Assembly (NCBI GenBank): GCA_036346375.1
Contig: CM070508.1
Span: 16,672,852-16,736,851 of the forward strand
Reading direction: 5' to 3'
Length of the DNA: 64,000 bases
Origin: Guadua angustifolia
Taxonomy: Eukaryota > Streptophyta > Magnoliopsida > Poales > Poaceae
Shown here: one piece after another, positions 35,530 to 47,410 of the stretch
How the letters are laid out: each line of letters opens with the position of its first letter
How positions within the stretch are numbered: position 1 is the stretch's first letter
The notes under the pieces: generated by a model
Seen by the model: the letters and a program-made list of their open reading frames with translations, nothing else
The model's database searches: none
What the model was told of the DNA's origin: nothing
Translations under genes and position numbers: made by a program

Positions 35530-38500
35530 CAGCCTCACCATATCGGGCTAAGAAAACATTAAAGGTTATGTATGCTTTTAATTACTACATCCCATACTAG
35601 TAGATATTTACTTAACACAATATACTAATTCTTGTAGGTAACTCCATGCATATGTACAACATTGTTTGAAGGTCCAAAACTAAGATCTAGGTTAAGGGGA
35701 GTTAATGAGAATGATGGGGACGTTGGTGGTGAAGATCTTGAAAACAATGATAATGATCTCTCAAATGATTTAGAAGGTACTATATTTCATTCAATTGGCA
35801 TTTGTTTCAAAGCGAGATTTAACTTCTTAGCTGTTATAATTTGTGTGAATTAGGTTATTGATTTGTAGTATAATTTTGAAAGTAGCAAGAAAAAGAAAGT
35901 GGTTACGTACTGCAATACCTATTCAATTTAGCAAAAGATACATCGCTTTATTGACATGTATTGCTATAGTACTTCTACCTTTTAGCTAAGCAATATTATT
36001 TAATTCATTTCGTCATAATTAGGAAGAAAGATCAATTTATGATGAAGAGATCAATCCATATGAAGTAGAGAGGAATGAAAACATTGCTAGAAACAAGGAA
36101 GTCATGCGGGCTCTTAATGTCCATCCATTTCATACTGTTATGGGGACTGAAGCAATCCGATCACACCGAGCCAGTAAAACATTAAAGGTTATGTATGCTT
36201 TTACTTTCTATATCTCATCCTTGTATATATTTATTTAATATAATATGTCATTTTTTTATAGGCAACTCAGCAAACATGTGCAAGGCCATATGATGGTCCT
36301 AATCTAAGGTCGAGATCGAAGGGAGGTAATGATAATCAAGGTCAACCCATCGATGAAGATATTGAAAACCAAGACGATGAATCTAATGATATTGAAGGTA
36401 TGCTATTGGGTGAAGACATGTCTTTTAGGCATTGACTGTAGGCTTCAATAATAGTCACTCACTTGTTTATATGCTTCTATGTAGAGCTGATTGGACAACA
36501 AAAGAAAAGAAAAGGAAGAGGCATCACCTTGAAGCAAAACATTTATTCAAGGGAAGGGGGACCTAAAATAAAAATTACCCTCAATGAATATGGTCAACCT
36601 ATTGGTAATGATAGTAGAGAATTTGGAAATTTCATTGGAACAGTGGTGAGAAAGTATGTAAGTGTTGCATATGATGATTGGAGGCTAGTTGATCCAAAAA
36701 TCAAGTTTGAAGTATGGAATAAAGTGAAGGTATTTGAACTATCAATAATCTTAACTAGTATTGTTGGGCAAATATTTTGTGGGTGATTTGTTCTTCACTA
36801 GAATAACTTATTTTGCATGTTAAAATAGGAATATTATCAGTTGGATGCAATTGGATTTAATTATGTTATAACATCAGCATCAAAAAAAATGGAAGGAATT
36901 TAAATCAGATTTAAAGAGCAAATACTTTGATGAAACATTGAGTGATGAGGATCTTGTGGCAAAGCGAGACAATAGAGTAAGCAAAATCGATTGGAAGTGG
37001 CTTATTGATCACTGGAGGTCTCCAGAAGCATAAGTAAGTTATATATTTCTAAATTCCATAAACTTTATTTGTTACAACCGAGTTTACTCTATTCGTGTAT
37101 GTCATAGGCTCGGATGAGGAGAGGTAAAGAGAATCGTTCAAAGTTGTCCATATTACATTCAGCTGGCAGCAAAAGTTATGCCCGTGTTGGGCATGAATTG
37201 GTACATTATACTAACTATACTTTGTCATTATAATTTTAAAAAAGGTGATTGCATTTTTACCTGCATTGATTGTAGGGTGAGGAACAAGGGTGCCCTGCGA
37301 GGAGAGATGAGATCTTTATCAAAACACATACTCGTAAGAATAAAAATGGAGAACCTTCAACAGAGCGAGTCAAGAATTGTAAGTTTGTTCTCAACATGTA
37401 CCTTTGAAATTTGAGCTGCTATAGTATGTAAAGATATGTTCTTCATTTTGTAGAAAAAACTTAAAGAAGTAGCTACAAACCAACCGGAATTGAAGGAAAG
37501 AAGCATTCAAAATGGTGATTTGTATGCGCATATTTTTGGAGTGAAGGAGCCAAGAGGGCGTGTTCAAGTTCTAGGTTTAGGACCAACACCTCAAGAAGTG
37601 GGCACCCCTGGAACACAAAGTAAAATCTCAACCAAGCTTCAAATGGCACTACATGCTCAGTGCTAATCGACCAAGAGGTCGTAGAGATGAAGCAACACAT
37701 GGCAAAAATGCAAGAACAGATAAACGAAATGCAGAAGTTGATGTTAGCTAATCTTGGAATGCCAAATGTGGAAACTAGTTCACAACATGGCTCTACTTCT
37801 CGCCACGTGGTATACGATTTCAGTTCTTTTATTTCATAGCAGCATATATGAGTAATTTTTTCAGTGCTTGTCTATACGTGTGTTTTTTCTCCACAGAATT
37901 CAAAGATCCTTGAATCACCTATTAATGAGGAAGAAGATCGTCATTATGGTGCAAATGAGTTTGAATCTATGGAAAATATTCTAGAAGACGACACGCCTGA
38001 GTGTCGGCGCGTTATGGCTCCAAAGGTACCTCCAAGGAACACCACCACCAAAAGAAGTCGTGAAGCTATTCATAATGAGGATGATAACCTTGTAAATCAC
38101 TCACCTCCTCATACATGTTTTTCCCCCAAAATATGAACTCAATTGTTGACTCATATTTTGAAATGCAATATGTTGCTTAGGTTGGTAGAGATGTCATATT
38201 ATATGCTATTGTGAGACCAGAAAATCCTGTGGCTAAGGCAACAATTTCATCAACTAATCCAAACACCGAGGTGGGAGGTGTACCTCTTGGGAAGGAATTT
38301 TATGAAGTTATTGTGAATACTGTCTTGGAAGTGGATGCTATTTTACCTCGTCCATATGATGATATGGAAATTATGGCTCACGCTCGTAACATGTGCATTG
38401 CATGGCCATGCAATAAAGTAAGAATCTATATTGAACATTAATTGTTTGTATTCATATGTTTTGAATGATTAAATATAATTACTAACTAATGATATTTTTT

Positions 38501-38538
38501 GTAGATGAAGCATACCAAGAGTCGATCTTCCTCTTGAG

Positions 38539-41220
38539 ACAGCAGTATATAAATAAGTACTTTTCCATGCATCATAATAATCGCAGTTTCACCTCCCGAG
38601 AAAGCGAACATGAACAATGAAAGATGACCCATCGAAACAATTTGTCTTAACTAGTAGTCTAGTAGCATGAACAAGTTAGGTATTTTGAACAAGTAGAAAA
38701 GAGCCATACTTAGAGACCATTGCATGCCTTGGATTCTTATTCGTGCCATACACAACTGTTTCTCTCTCTCTTATGCCATACACAACTCTCTATTATGGTA
38801 CACAGCTAAGAACTTGCACAAGCTTGGAGTACCTATCTGTAGATGAAGAGTTTACTATCCATATATATAAATATTACTAACTTGGGTGTACAATATCCTA
38901 TTCTACTTGTAGCTAATGAATAGTGTGTGTATATGTGTGTGTATGGATGCTATATATGGGCTACAGCTGGATGAATTTTAAAACTAATTTGGTTAGACCT
39001 GATATGTGATATTTTTCATTTTTTGGTTTGTGGACTAGCGATTATTTAGACAACAGGCTATGGTTGGCTTCCTCATTATCGGGTCACAATTTTACCAAGT
39101 TATCCAATAATCTTACGCTGTGAAGATCGAAAACTCCATGTACTGATTTCTCACGAAATTGATCCATATCGTTTGGCACCAGAGCTAAGTTTACATGGTA
39201 GGATTATTTATCTTTAATTCCAATAGTTTGTTTTCTGTCCTAGAGTTCAAAACCAGAAAAAAAAACTAGCCACATTTTTTCAATCCGCTATTTAGGTGAG
39301 TTTTGTTGAGTTTTCATCCATTAAAGTCATTGTTTGGCTGCTGATCAATTCGTCGTGTACCCATTGCATACTTTTTGCCCATCTAATAGAACAAAAAAAA
39401 GAGAGTTGAAAACCCTTCTCTGCTTTGGCGAAAACTTTGATCCCATGAAAGTTATAACTTCTGCTTGCACTAGGGTGTCTCATCGGTTATATCTTTTGTG
39501 TGATGCTGTCCATATTACAATTTTTGCTCCTAAATTAGCCGAGTATATATATACAAAAAATAGAGTAAAACAAACAGAAGCAAAGAAGGGAGATGCACCA
39601 TTGGTAGAATTGAAAAAGAAGCAGACTTACTAGCTTCTGTTCAAATCAAATTGGATTATTTATCTTCGTGTAAACCTCAGAAACTCAGTTCTAATTTTGT
39701 GCAACTAGATAGTAACCTTTGCTGAATTGGTGCAAAAATAGTTAGGTTGAGTTGCAGCATTTGCATTCCCTAGCTAATTCCTTTGTTTGCATCAATCAAT
39801 ATCTATCTTAATTATCTTTGTGTGTGAGTTGCTAAATCCTTCACTAATATCTTGATCAGCAACTAGGCAATTGATATTTAGCTTGGATTATTAGTTAACA
39901 TTACAATAGCTTGAATTGATTGCTTGTTTTGAATAATCTAACTTGACTCAACGAAAAACCGTCACCATACCATGGGTTAGACTTTGCATGTACATAGAAC
40001 CCTATATATGCTCTTAATGTGGAGCTGGAACTAGAAACAATTCTTTGTGGAAGCCACGATCACACGAGTAACAATTTTCCTACCTTTCGAATTCACGCTA
40101 CTAAGCTTCATGATTCGCATCTATTATTGTCAAAAGGTCCTTAGTTTGTGGCAATGTTATGGAGAGTCGAGCTTTCTTCCATTTAAATGATGCTTAATAA
40201 TTGTTTTGTCAAATGGTTTGTAATTGAGTGTGAGGGTTATTTGATATCTGGAATGGTTTGAAACTATTGAGTGTTCTGGTTGTGTGATATCTGGATAGAC
40301 TATTTGAAATATATGTGGACTAAACTTCACTCTGGGCGCATGGCTGATTTACCCATGTGTATGTTGTGTTTTTGTCCAGACCTGTTTCCCCCCTAATCCG
40401 TGTGTCAAAATTATGCAAATTTTCTGAGCTGTTTATACCATTTCAACTGCAACTACGCGCTTCTATTTATAGAGAAGACTATAGGAGTGCTCACAAACTG
40501 AAGTTGGCTATTGCAGCTACATTAAAAAACGATACTGTTGGCATTAGCGATTGTTCAAACTGAGTCCTTTTTGTAACTTCTGAAAGTTCAAACTGAGTAG
40601 CATTGTTCTTCCCTTTAGTCGTAGAATTATCCAATTATTCAAATTGAGTAGCATTGTTGTATTTATTATGTTGAAACTTTCAAGCTTGCATAATTCTAAA
40701 TAAAATATTATACTTTGGTGTCCTATGATTAAAGATCATATTTCCTTTTTGCAGATAATGTTGGAAGACCATAGCAAGTTGGAAGACCATGGCAAGTTGG
40801 AAGAAATCTTTCAAAGATGTTATTTGTTTTAAGAATTAAGTTTGATGTATTACAAGTGATCATTTTGGGTTATATCAATTCACATACTTATTTAAACTTT
40901 TGGACAAAGATGGCTAGCTATTTTGATGTTTTTATCGTGGCCCTAAATATATCGCCAATGGTCACATCTTGTTGCAAGCTATTACTATGGATGTGGCTAC
41001 TCTATTTTGATGTCTTAGATGTTTTTATTGTGGCCCTAAATATATTGCTAATGAATGTAATGTTGAATGTGCTCTTCAGGCTACTCTATTTTGTTGTCCT
41101 GGTTATAATATTGCATAATGTCATCATGGTTGAGGCTATTATATTTTTGTGAATGGAAGTATAAAAGTACCATGATTGTCCTAATAGTGATCAAGCTAAT
41201 TATTGAATTTTTTTTTAAAT
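38539..41220. other. CACTA 3' non-coding part, nothing else recognised
   Basis: AT-rich sequence between the last CACTA exon and the subterminal repeats. A 99-codon ORF at 39334-39633 has no recognised domain. Near 40920-41100 a phrase of the pattern GTTTTTAT(C/T)GTGGCCCTAAATATAT occurs twice about 100 bp apart, next to CTACTCTATTTTG-type phrases. Some of this stretch could be an unrecognised insertion, but no terminal repeats were seen. Confidence 0.45.
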
Positions 41221-41229
41221 CGGGATAAA

Positions 41230-41548
41230 TCATACCATCGAACTATCTGTCGGTAAAAGTGTGGATTGCCAACACACAACTGTTGGTAATTATATGTCAT
41301 CGGTAATTATATGTCATGCATTAATAACTATGTCCGACGGCAAAATTATGTCTGTCGGCAATAAGGCTATATGTGGAGTCGGCTAGTGCATCGGTAATAT
41401 TTAGTCGATTCGGCAAAAGTCTTTGCCGATCGGACTTTAACTCTGAGAGGATGTCTGTCGCCAAATGTATTGCCGACAGACTATGTGACACTGCATGTAG
41501 CTTGTACCAACAGACCGTCTGTTGCAACAAAGGTGCTGTGGTGTAGTG
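41230..41548 (+). repeat. CACTA right subterminal repeats and terminus
   Basis: Repeated TGTCGGTAA, ATCGGTAATTATATGTCAT, GACGGCAAAATTATGTCTG, CTTTGCCGATCGG and ATTGCCGACAG motifs in both orientations. Such arrays bind the CACTA transposase near the ends. The stretch finishes in GGTGCTGTGGTGTAGTG, the inverse of a CACTACACCACAG-type end. The next three bases TTA could be the target duplication, but no left partner is available to test it. Confidence 0.75.
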
Positions 41549-42858
41549 TTAATTCGGTTGAATATGCATGCATGTGTGATCTGCAGCGTATTAAACTCTT
41601 ATCTCAATCAGCCGATTCTATTTTCAAATACTACACGACCGATTCTTTTTTCATATTTTGCACACATACAACTTCTGAGTTACCATGTACCTTTAAGTTG
41701 CCATATGCATCCTTTTCATTAAATATTTATTTGCATGTGTAGATAAGATCATCTTTCATTTTTATCTAATCACGTATAGACTTGATTCCGGACGGCCAGT
41801 AGCACGCGCATGGCTATGCATGACACGATTAAATAAGTTTGTTATCTCTATCTCTACTAATTCTAACTAGGAGTTGGTGATGGCACGTCCGTTCTCCACT
41901 CTTACCCAGACATGTGTGCGCACCCGTGTGGCTGAGTGGAAAGCAGGTAGTGACCATACCGGTAGATTGGATTGAATCATCCCGTCGCGGGAGGTAAATG
42001 AATATACTTGACTCATTATTGCTTTTCCTTTCTCCTATTGATCTAGCATTCGAATCGGCGGCGATTGTTTCTAGTGCTTTTCGGATTGGATTGATTGATT
42101 CCCTTCCGAAGGAAGCAGAGCTCCAATTCATGGAGTTGGGTCTTTTTTGGCCTCTTTCCCTTTTGTTACCTTCCTTATTCGACGATTTCTTAATCTAGAT
42201 TCCATAGATATTTCCTCAATTGCTGAATCTAATAACTCCACCGCTTCTTGACTCTCCTGCAGATGTGTTGAGCTTATCCGTTGAGCGAAGGTAATGAGCG
42301 ACTTTCCTGATTTCGTCGATGCGGCGCAGGGATAGGTCGCCGGTGGTGGGCTGCGAGATAGACTAGTGGCGCTGCTAGAGTTTGTCGCGGTGAATAATGT
42401 CAATAGGTTGAGGGAGACCCTCGCAAGGAGAGGCGATGGAGCTGGTTGATGGGGTGGGGTTATGGTATGGCCGGAGCAAACCGTACGAGTTACGCACACC
42501 GCTGATGGTGGCAACCACATACATGACGCCTAGTTGATGGTGGCAACCACATACGGATGACGCCTACCTCTTCAATACTTTTGCGCCTATGGGGCAGTAG
42601 ATGATGCTTCTTTCGATCGATCGATCTCGAATTATAGCGTTACAAATTTACAATCCCAAGTGTTGTGATGTTATTATTTAAGTTTGTGAAATTAAAGATA
42701 ATTTTAAGTTTGAGTTTGTAAACAGGTGCTGGGAATTTGTGTGCTTTAATGAATTGATTTAAACATTTAACTATTGCACATTCAGAGTGAACATTATTAT
42801 TCAGATAAGATTAGTGCTCTTTGCAAATAAATTTTTTTTATTATAAATTAAGTTTTTA
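41549..42858. other. Intergenic stretch upstream of the DnaJ gene
   Basis: No firm gene. A 300-bp part (about 41900-42200) has an ORF on each strand and looks compositionally different from its surroundings (see findings). A 32-34-bp tandem duplication beginning TGATGGTGGCAACC lies at 42503-42568. A GATCGATCGATC string lies near 42615. The final 250 bp are AT-rich. Confidence 0.45.
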
Positions 42859-43199
42859 TTGTATCGCACGAACACATGGCTAGTGACTACTAATACCAGT
42901 GTCTGTGATCCATTTTCCCCTGAAGCGTTTCTCATGTCCATGTCTGTTTCCCTCGTGGCCCTTGCCTACATGTACCACAGCTTGTACCTCCACTTGACAG
43001 CAACCACCTCCTTCGCTCTCCTCTCTCTGCAGTCCAAATATCCCTACAAAGAAGCCACGCATCGCTCGATTTCGTTTCTCCTCTCTGCCCATTGTAGCAC
43101 TGACAGGTTCCAACCCCTCCTGAATTCTCGCACTCACTCTCTGCTCCTCACGTTTCTTGGCCTCCTCGTCGTCCTCGCAACAACTCCCCCGGCCAGCCA

Positions 43200-45397
43200 A
43201 TGGGGAACCCACCGGAGCTGTACTACAATGTCCTGAACATCACCAAGGACACCTCCCCGCAGGAGATCAGGGCGGCGTATAAGAGCCTGGTGCGGCAATG
43301 GCACCCCGACAAGCACCCGCCGTCGTCCAAGACCGAGGCCGAGGCCCGGTTCAAGGCCATCACAGAGGCCTACGAGGTGATTGTTCGGTGCACGGACGCC
43401 TGTTCGTTCTTGACGCAAACTCTTCTCGCGTGCATGGGTCGTGACGCTAATTGTGACTTTTGCAGGCTCTCCTGGACCAGCAGGAGAACAGGTCGGTGTT
43501 TGGGGAGTTCAACGTCGACGGGAGGAGTACTAAGACGGAGAAGGCCGCCGGCGGTGGCGCCCCGGCAATGGCGCGGGCCCAAAGCGACAAGGCCGGGGCG
43601 AGGAGCGCCCCCTGCACGCCGGCGAGGGAGTTCAAGAAGGTGTACAGCTCCACGAACATAAGGGGCGGCGGCCGGCGCGCGTTCGCCGAGTTCTCCAGCT
43701 ACGTCGTGCGCAAGGCGCCGCCGCTGGAGCGCAAGGTCGAGTGCACCCTAGAGGAGCTCCGCAGCGGATGCAAGAAGGAGGTCAAGTACACCCGCAACGT
43801 CGTCACCAAGAACGGGTAAGCTGTCGCGCTAGGCATTGACGTTGAACCATACAACAAATGGCAACATTCATATCTGCGCTATTTTTGCAACTCATTTGCG
43901 ACAACATCGTTGCTGTTTTACTATGTACATATGTGGCTTGCCCGAGAACAACATTTACCAATTTATCAACATTCTTTTATAAATATCTCATATAATATGA
44001 TAACAGTATCTTATTAGACATGATAAATGTTTAAGTACTTCACCCGCAGCATGATGTAACATGCATGGCTTTGCTCTGCACAAACGAAGGCTTAGCTTTG
44101 AAGAACATTTTTTGTTCATTCTGGTATATCTTAGTGGTCAAACTTTGAATTATAGCATTTCATTTGCCAATGTTAGTGGCACTTTAAAGAAAATAGGTTA
44201 CTGTACAGGTTTCTGATAAATAAGAAGAATCTTCGTACAATTTAACATGTGATCCAGATAAATGCTTGTTTGAAACTTCAGGCTAGGCAAACAGAGCTGT
44301 TACTGTGACACCAAATGCACTTTGTGCCCAATTATATGGCGTACTTCTAGGAAATTAGTTCTTAATAAGCGATCTCCTAATTAAGGGAAACATTTAGTGG
44401 TACACTGGTACAGTCTTTCAGGTTATGGGTCTAGTTCTTCCAGCCAGTCACAGGCTGCATTTATCACTAGACTATATTAGTAGCTTGCTTTGGAGCAGAC
44501 AAGAAATCTTGACTCATGCGTCCTTTTCTGTCTGCCTCCTCTCCCCATGGGTGTATGTATTTATTATCTCCCCTATTATTGCAAGATTATACAAACCTAA
44601 CACGAATAACACAATGAGAGGTAGAAGACTAGTAAGCAGGAAGTAGGGATTAGCATTGCAAACCTTATCTTGAGTACACAATTCTAAGAGATCATGTTTG
44701 CTGGAATGCCTTTCTTTTGGAGGCTATCATCTATCAAAAGTGGTCCTTCTGGGCATTAGGTGGTGTGTAATGTATGCTGCCTGCATGTGAGGGTGCTGGC
44801 CTAGCAGGGGATTGGAGACAGTGACTCTGCACTTCCTTTCCTGTTGGACTCACCTTCTTGAACTACTGATTGGGCTGACTGCTTACCAAGCTCGCATTTT
44901 ACGCTACTGATCCTGATCACAATGTACGAACATTAATTTCTGATAGGTTGATTGCCAAGAAGGAGGTGACGCAGACCATCAGGGTGAAGCCCGGGTGTAA
45001 GAAAGGGATGAAGGTGGCGTTCAAAGGCATGGGCGACGAGAGGCCGGGCTGCCTGCCGGGCGACGCCGTCTTCACCGTATCGGAGAAGAAGCACAAGATC
45101 TTCAAGAGGCAAGGGAACGACCTCGTGCTGAAGGCCGAGGTGCCGTTGGTGAGCGCGCTCACCGGGTGGTCGTTCTCGTTCAAGCTGCTGGGCGGCGAGA
45201 AGATGAGCTGCTCGTTCCGGGACGAGGTCATCTGTCCCGGGTTCGAGAAGGTCGTGAGGGGGGAAGGAATGCCCGTCGTCGGCGGCGAGAAGGGCGCGCG
45301 GGGGGATTTGCGGGTGAAGTTCGATATCATCTTCCCCAAGAACCTGACCGACGAGCAGCGGACGGGGCTCGCCGAGATTCTGAGGAGCTGTGCCTGA
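43200..45397 (+). CDS. DnaJ/Hsp40 co-chaperone, class-B type (three exons)
   Basis: Exons 43200-43376, 43466-43815 and 44947-45397 give a protein of 325 residues. Introns 43377-43465 and 43816-44946 have GT...AG ends and keep the frame. Residues 1-62 form the J domain with HPD at 35-37, which stimulates the Hsp70 ATPase. Residues 63-142 are a linker without the Gly/Phe-rich repeats or CXXCXGXG zinc finger of class A proteins. From about 143 to the end is the DnaJ C-terminal substrate-binding domain (CTLEELRSGCKKEV, then GCKKGMKVAFKG). No signal peptide or membrane segment is seen, so a cytosolic or nuclear location is inferred. The start is the first ATG after a pyrimidine-rich leader (42950-43199). 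The exons are strongly GC-rich, typical of many grass genes. No canonical AATAAA was found, so the transcript end is undefined. This is the only intact host gene seen. Confidence 0.93.
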
Positions 45398-45918
45398 GGT
45401 TTGGAACGTTTTTGTGCTGTGGCTTCTCTGTCATGTAAAAATTTTGTTGCCCTCCTGTTAACACTCTGAAGTCAGAACTTGAGAGTACATAAAGATCGAC
45501 GTCCTTGTACATAGAGGTTTTGATGAATATGAGATATGAGCTACCACCGTTTTGCGGACACAAGCATGGTTGTTGCGACTTGCAATCTTGCATGAGCAAT
45601 GCTCCTTGGCGTTTTGCTTCTTTCACATCACTTCATTCATGTCTTTTGAAACGTAGCTGCGGAGCATTCTACGATCAGTCCGCAGGCTATCATGGCGGGC
45701 AGGGCTGTGGTATTTCGTCGTTACCGGGAACAAACATTCGTGCAGCAGCAGCATTGCCTCCTTACTGGTCGTTTCATGAGTGGCAGTGGATGCGCCGGTC
45801 CATCCCAGCTATGATCGAGTTTCCGCCTAGTTCTTTTTCAGGCAGATGAATTCAACTGCCGCTTCCCCTGTACGGCTGACTCTTCCCCAGATTTCGGTGC
45901 CATGTTCTTACAGTTCAG
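45398..45918. other. 3' flank of the DnaJ gene
   Basis: Probably 3' UTR for the first 100-200 bp, then unique-looking DNA. An ORF of 114 codons at 45505-45849 shows no domain and no splice context and is not called. Confidence 0.5.
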
Positions 45919-47410
45919 ACCAAGGTTCAAATTTTTGTTTGCATGAGAAAAACCGGACCAAGCCAAAATCCGAAATTTCGGCCGAAATTCGGTAATTTCG
46001 GCCGGAGGAGATTCAAAATTCAAAATTCAAATCCGGTTTGATTTCCACCGAAATTTCCGAATTTCGCCGAAAATACCCGAAATTTCCTGAAATTTTGGTC
46101 AAAATGAACTGACTGAAAATTGGTTCAAACGATGTCTAAAAATTTTGAAAATTTTTTTGTAGGTTCCTCAGACATTAGAGATGTTCTCATAAAATTTTCA
46201 GGTGATTACCAGTTCTGTGGATTTTTAAAAAATTCAAATATTGGTACTGTCCCGATGAAACGTTGATCGGCAAGTTTGAACCGGATGAAAAATAGTACAA
46301 ACGACGTTAGAACATTTTGAATTTTTTTATGGACATTCCTAACATATTTATGATATTTGTGTAAAAATTTCAGATCATGATAAAATGTGAGGAATTTTAA
46401 AAAAAATTCAAACATTGGTACTGTCTTGGTAAAGCGCTGAGTGGCAAGTTTCATCCGAATGAAAATTACAACAAACGAGGTTATAAAATGTTGAAAATTT
46501 TTCTGAATGGTCCAGATACAACCATAATATTCTCATAAAATTTTCATATGATGATCAGGTGTCATGAATTTTATAAAATTCCAACAGTGATACTATCCTG
46601 TTAAAAGGCCGATGATCAATAATAGATTTACTTTAGAAATAAGAAAGGTTTAAATTTTTCAAAAATTTTACATAAGGGTGACAAGGAAATGGTTAATCTC
46701 TCATAAAAATTTTGAAGCATGACCACGCTCCAGAAAATTTATAAAATTCGTAGAAGGTACAGTGCCATTTATGTTCTTTCTCTGTTTGATTTTTGAAATA
46801 TAATACAACAAATTAAGTTCAATGTCAGAATTAAATGAAACTATTCTTTCATAATTTCAATCTGAAAATTTTATATAATCTTCCCCAGAAATAAATGCAT
46901 CAAAATTAAAAATATAAGAAATTAATAAATTAATTGAGGACATTTAAAAATTCAAAAACGGAGAGAATTGAAAACTAGTACTTTGAATGTCAGAATTTTT
47001 ATAAATTCCTGGAGAAATATTTTGAGTTAAAAATTTTACATAAGAATCCTCAGCTCAAATAAATTTGAAAAACAAAATTTAAAAAAGTTATAAAAATATT
47101 TTAATTGCCTGATAAATCCCTAGCTCAAATGAATTGATTTTTGAAATATAATACAACAAATTAAGTTTAGTGCTTACTGCATTGATAGATTTTATTGAGC
47201 AAACCAAGAAAGTTGAAATTTTTTGAAAATTTTATAGAATGGTACTGAGGAAGTTATTAATCTGTCATAAAAATTTTAGATGATGATCACACTCGATAAA
47301 ATTTAGAAAAATCTAACAAGTTTATTGTCCCAATTATGTCCATTCTGTTTTTGATTTTTTGAAGATAACAAATGATGTTAAATTATTTTGAAATTTTTTG
47401 TCTATGATCC
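45919..47410. repeat. Repeat F, left copy (AT-rich, CCGAAATTTCGG palindromes)
   Basis: Begins ACCAAGGTTCAAATTTT, a near match to the inverse of 59346-59362. The first 160 bp are dense in CCGAAATTTCGG, AATTCGG and GAAATTTCC motifs, the first being a perfect 12-base palindrome. The rest is AT-rich with repeated TCATAAAATTTT phrases about every 150-170 bp. It is interrupted at 47411 by the LTR of element D. The same sequence restarts after D at 55954. No coding capacity was seen. Confidence 0.7.

Larger units (their letters stand above)
32078..38538 (+). pseudogene. CACTA second gene (Transposase_24-like), interrupted and frameshifted
   Basis: Exon pieces: 32078-32207 (IERNRNVARTKETMKSL), resuming at 35535 after solo LTR E (AKKTLK, then FEGPKLRSRLRG); 36010-36400 (VERNENIARNKEVMRAL, then YDGPNLRSRSKGG); 36480-36730 (QQKKRKGRG to VWNKVK); 36829-37030 (YYQLDAIGFNYV, then WKWLIDHWRSPEA). 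A shift occurs at an A8 run near 36890. Pieces near 37110, 37277 and 37453-37660 follow, then a second shift, then a coiled MKQHMAKMQEQINEMQKLM. The gene ends at 38180-38538 (GRDVILYAIVRPENPVA to KHTKSRSSS). Exons at 32078-35780 and 36010-36400 are duplicates of each other. The family role is thought to be an accessory DNA-binding function in CACTA movement. Confidence 0.78.
4168..41548 (+). mobile_element. Degenerate CACTA (En/Spm) DNA transposon, host of nested retroelements
   Basis: Pieces of a TNP2-type transposase appear in order at 4168-5335, 14756-16796 and 31588-31962. A second Transposase_24-like gene follows up to 38538. The pieces join where nested elements are removed, each at a perfect 5-bp target duplication (ATGAT, CAAGA, CAGCC). 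The right end has TGTCGGCAA/TTGCCGAC subterminal repeats (41240-41490) and terminates in GTGTAGTG at 41541-41548, the complement of a CACTACAC end. No matching left terminus was found, so the left coordinate is only where recognisable coding begins. Stops and frameshifts show the element is dead. Confidence 0.8.

Noticed and set aside
39334..39633. 99-codon ORF in the CACTA 3' part
   Set aside because: No domain, no link to the CACTA exons, and unremarkable composition.
41930..41945. TGGCTGAGTGG string like the D-arm of a serine or leucine tRNA
   Set aside because: No matching acceptor, anticodon or T arms follow, so no tRNA gene is called.
42128..42520. 130-codon minus-strand ORF upstream of the DnaJ gene
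   Set aside because: No domain and no splice or promoter support; part overlaps the possible organelle-like piece.
45505..45849. 114-codon ORF downstream of the DnaJ gene
   Set aside because: It overlaps the probable 3' UTR, has no domain and no splice context.
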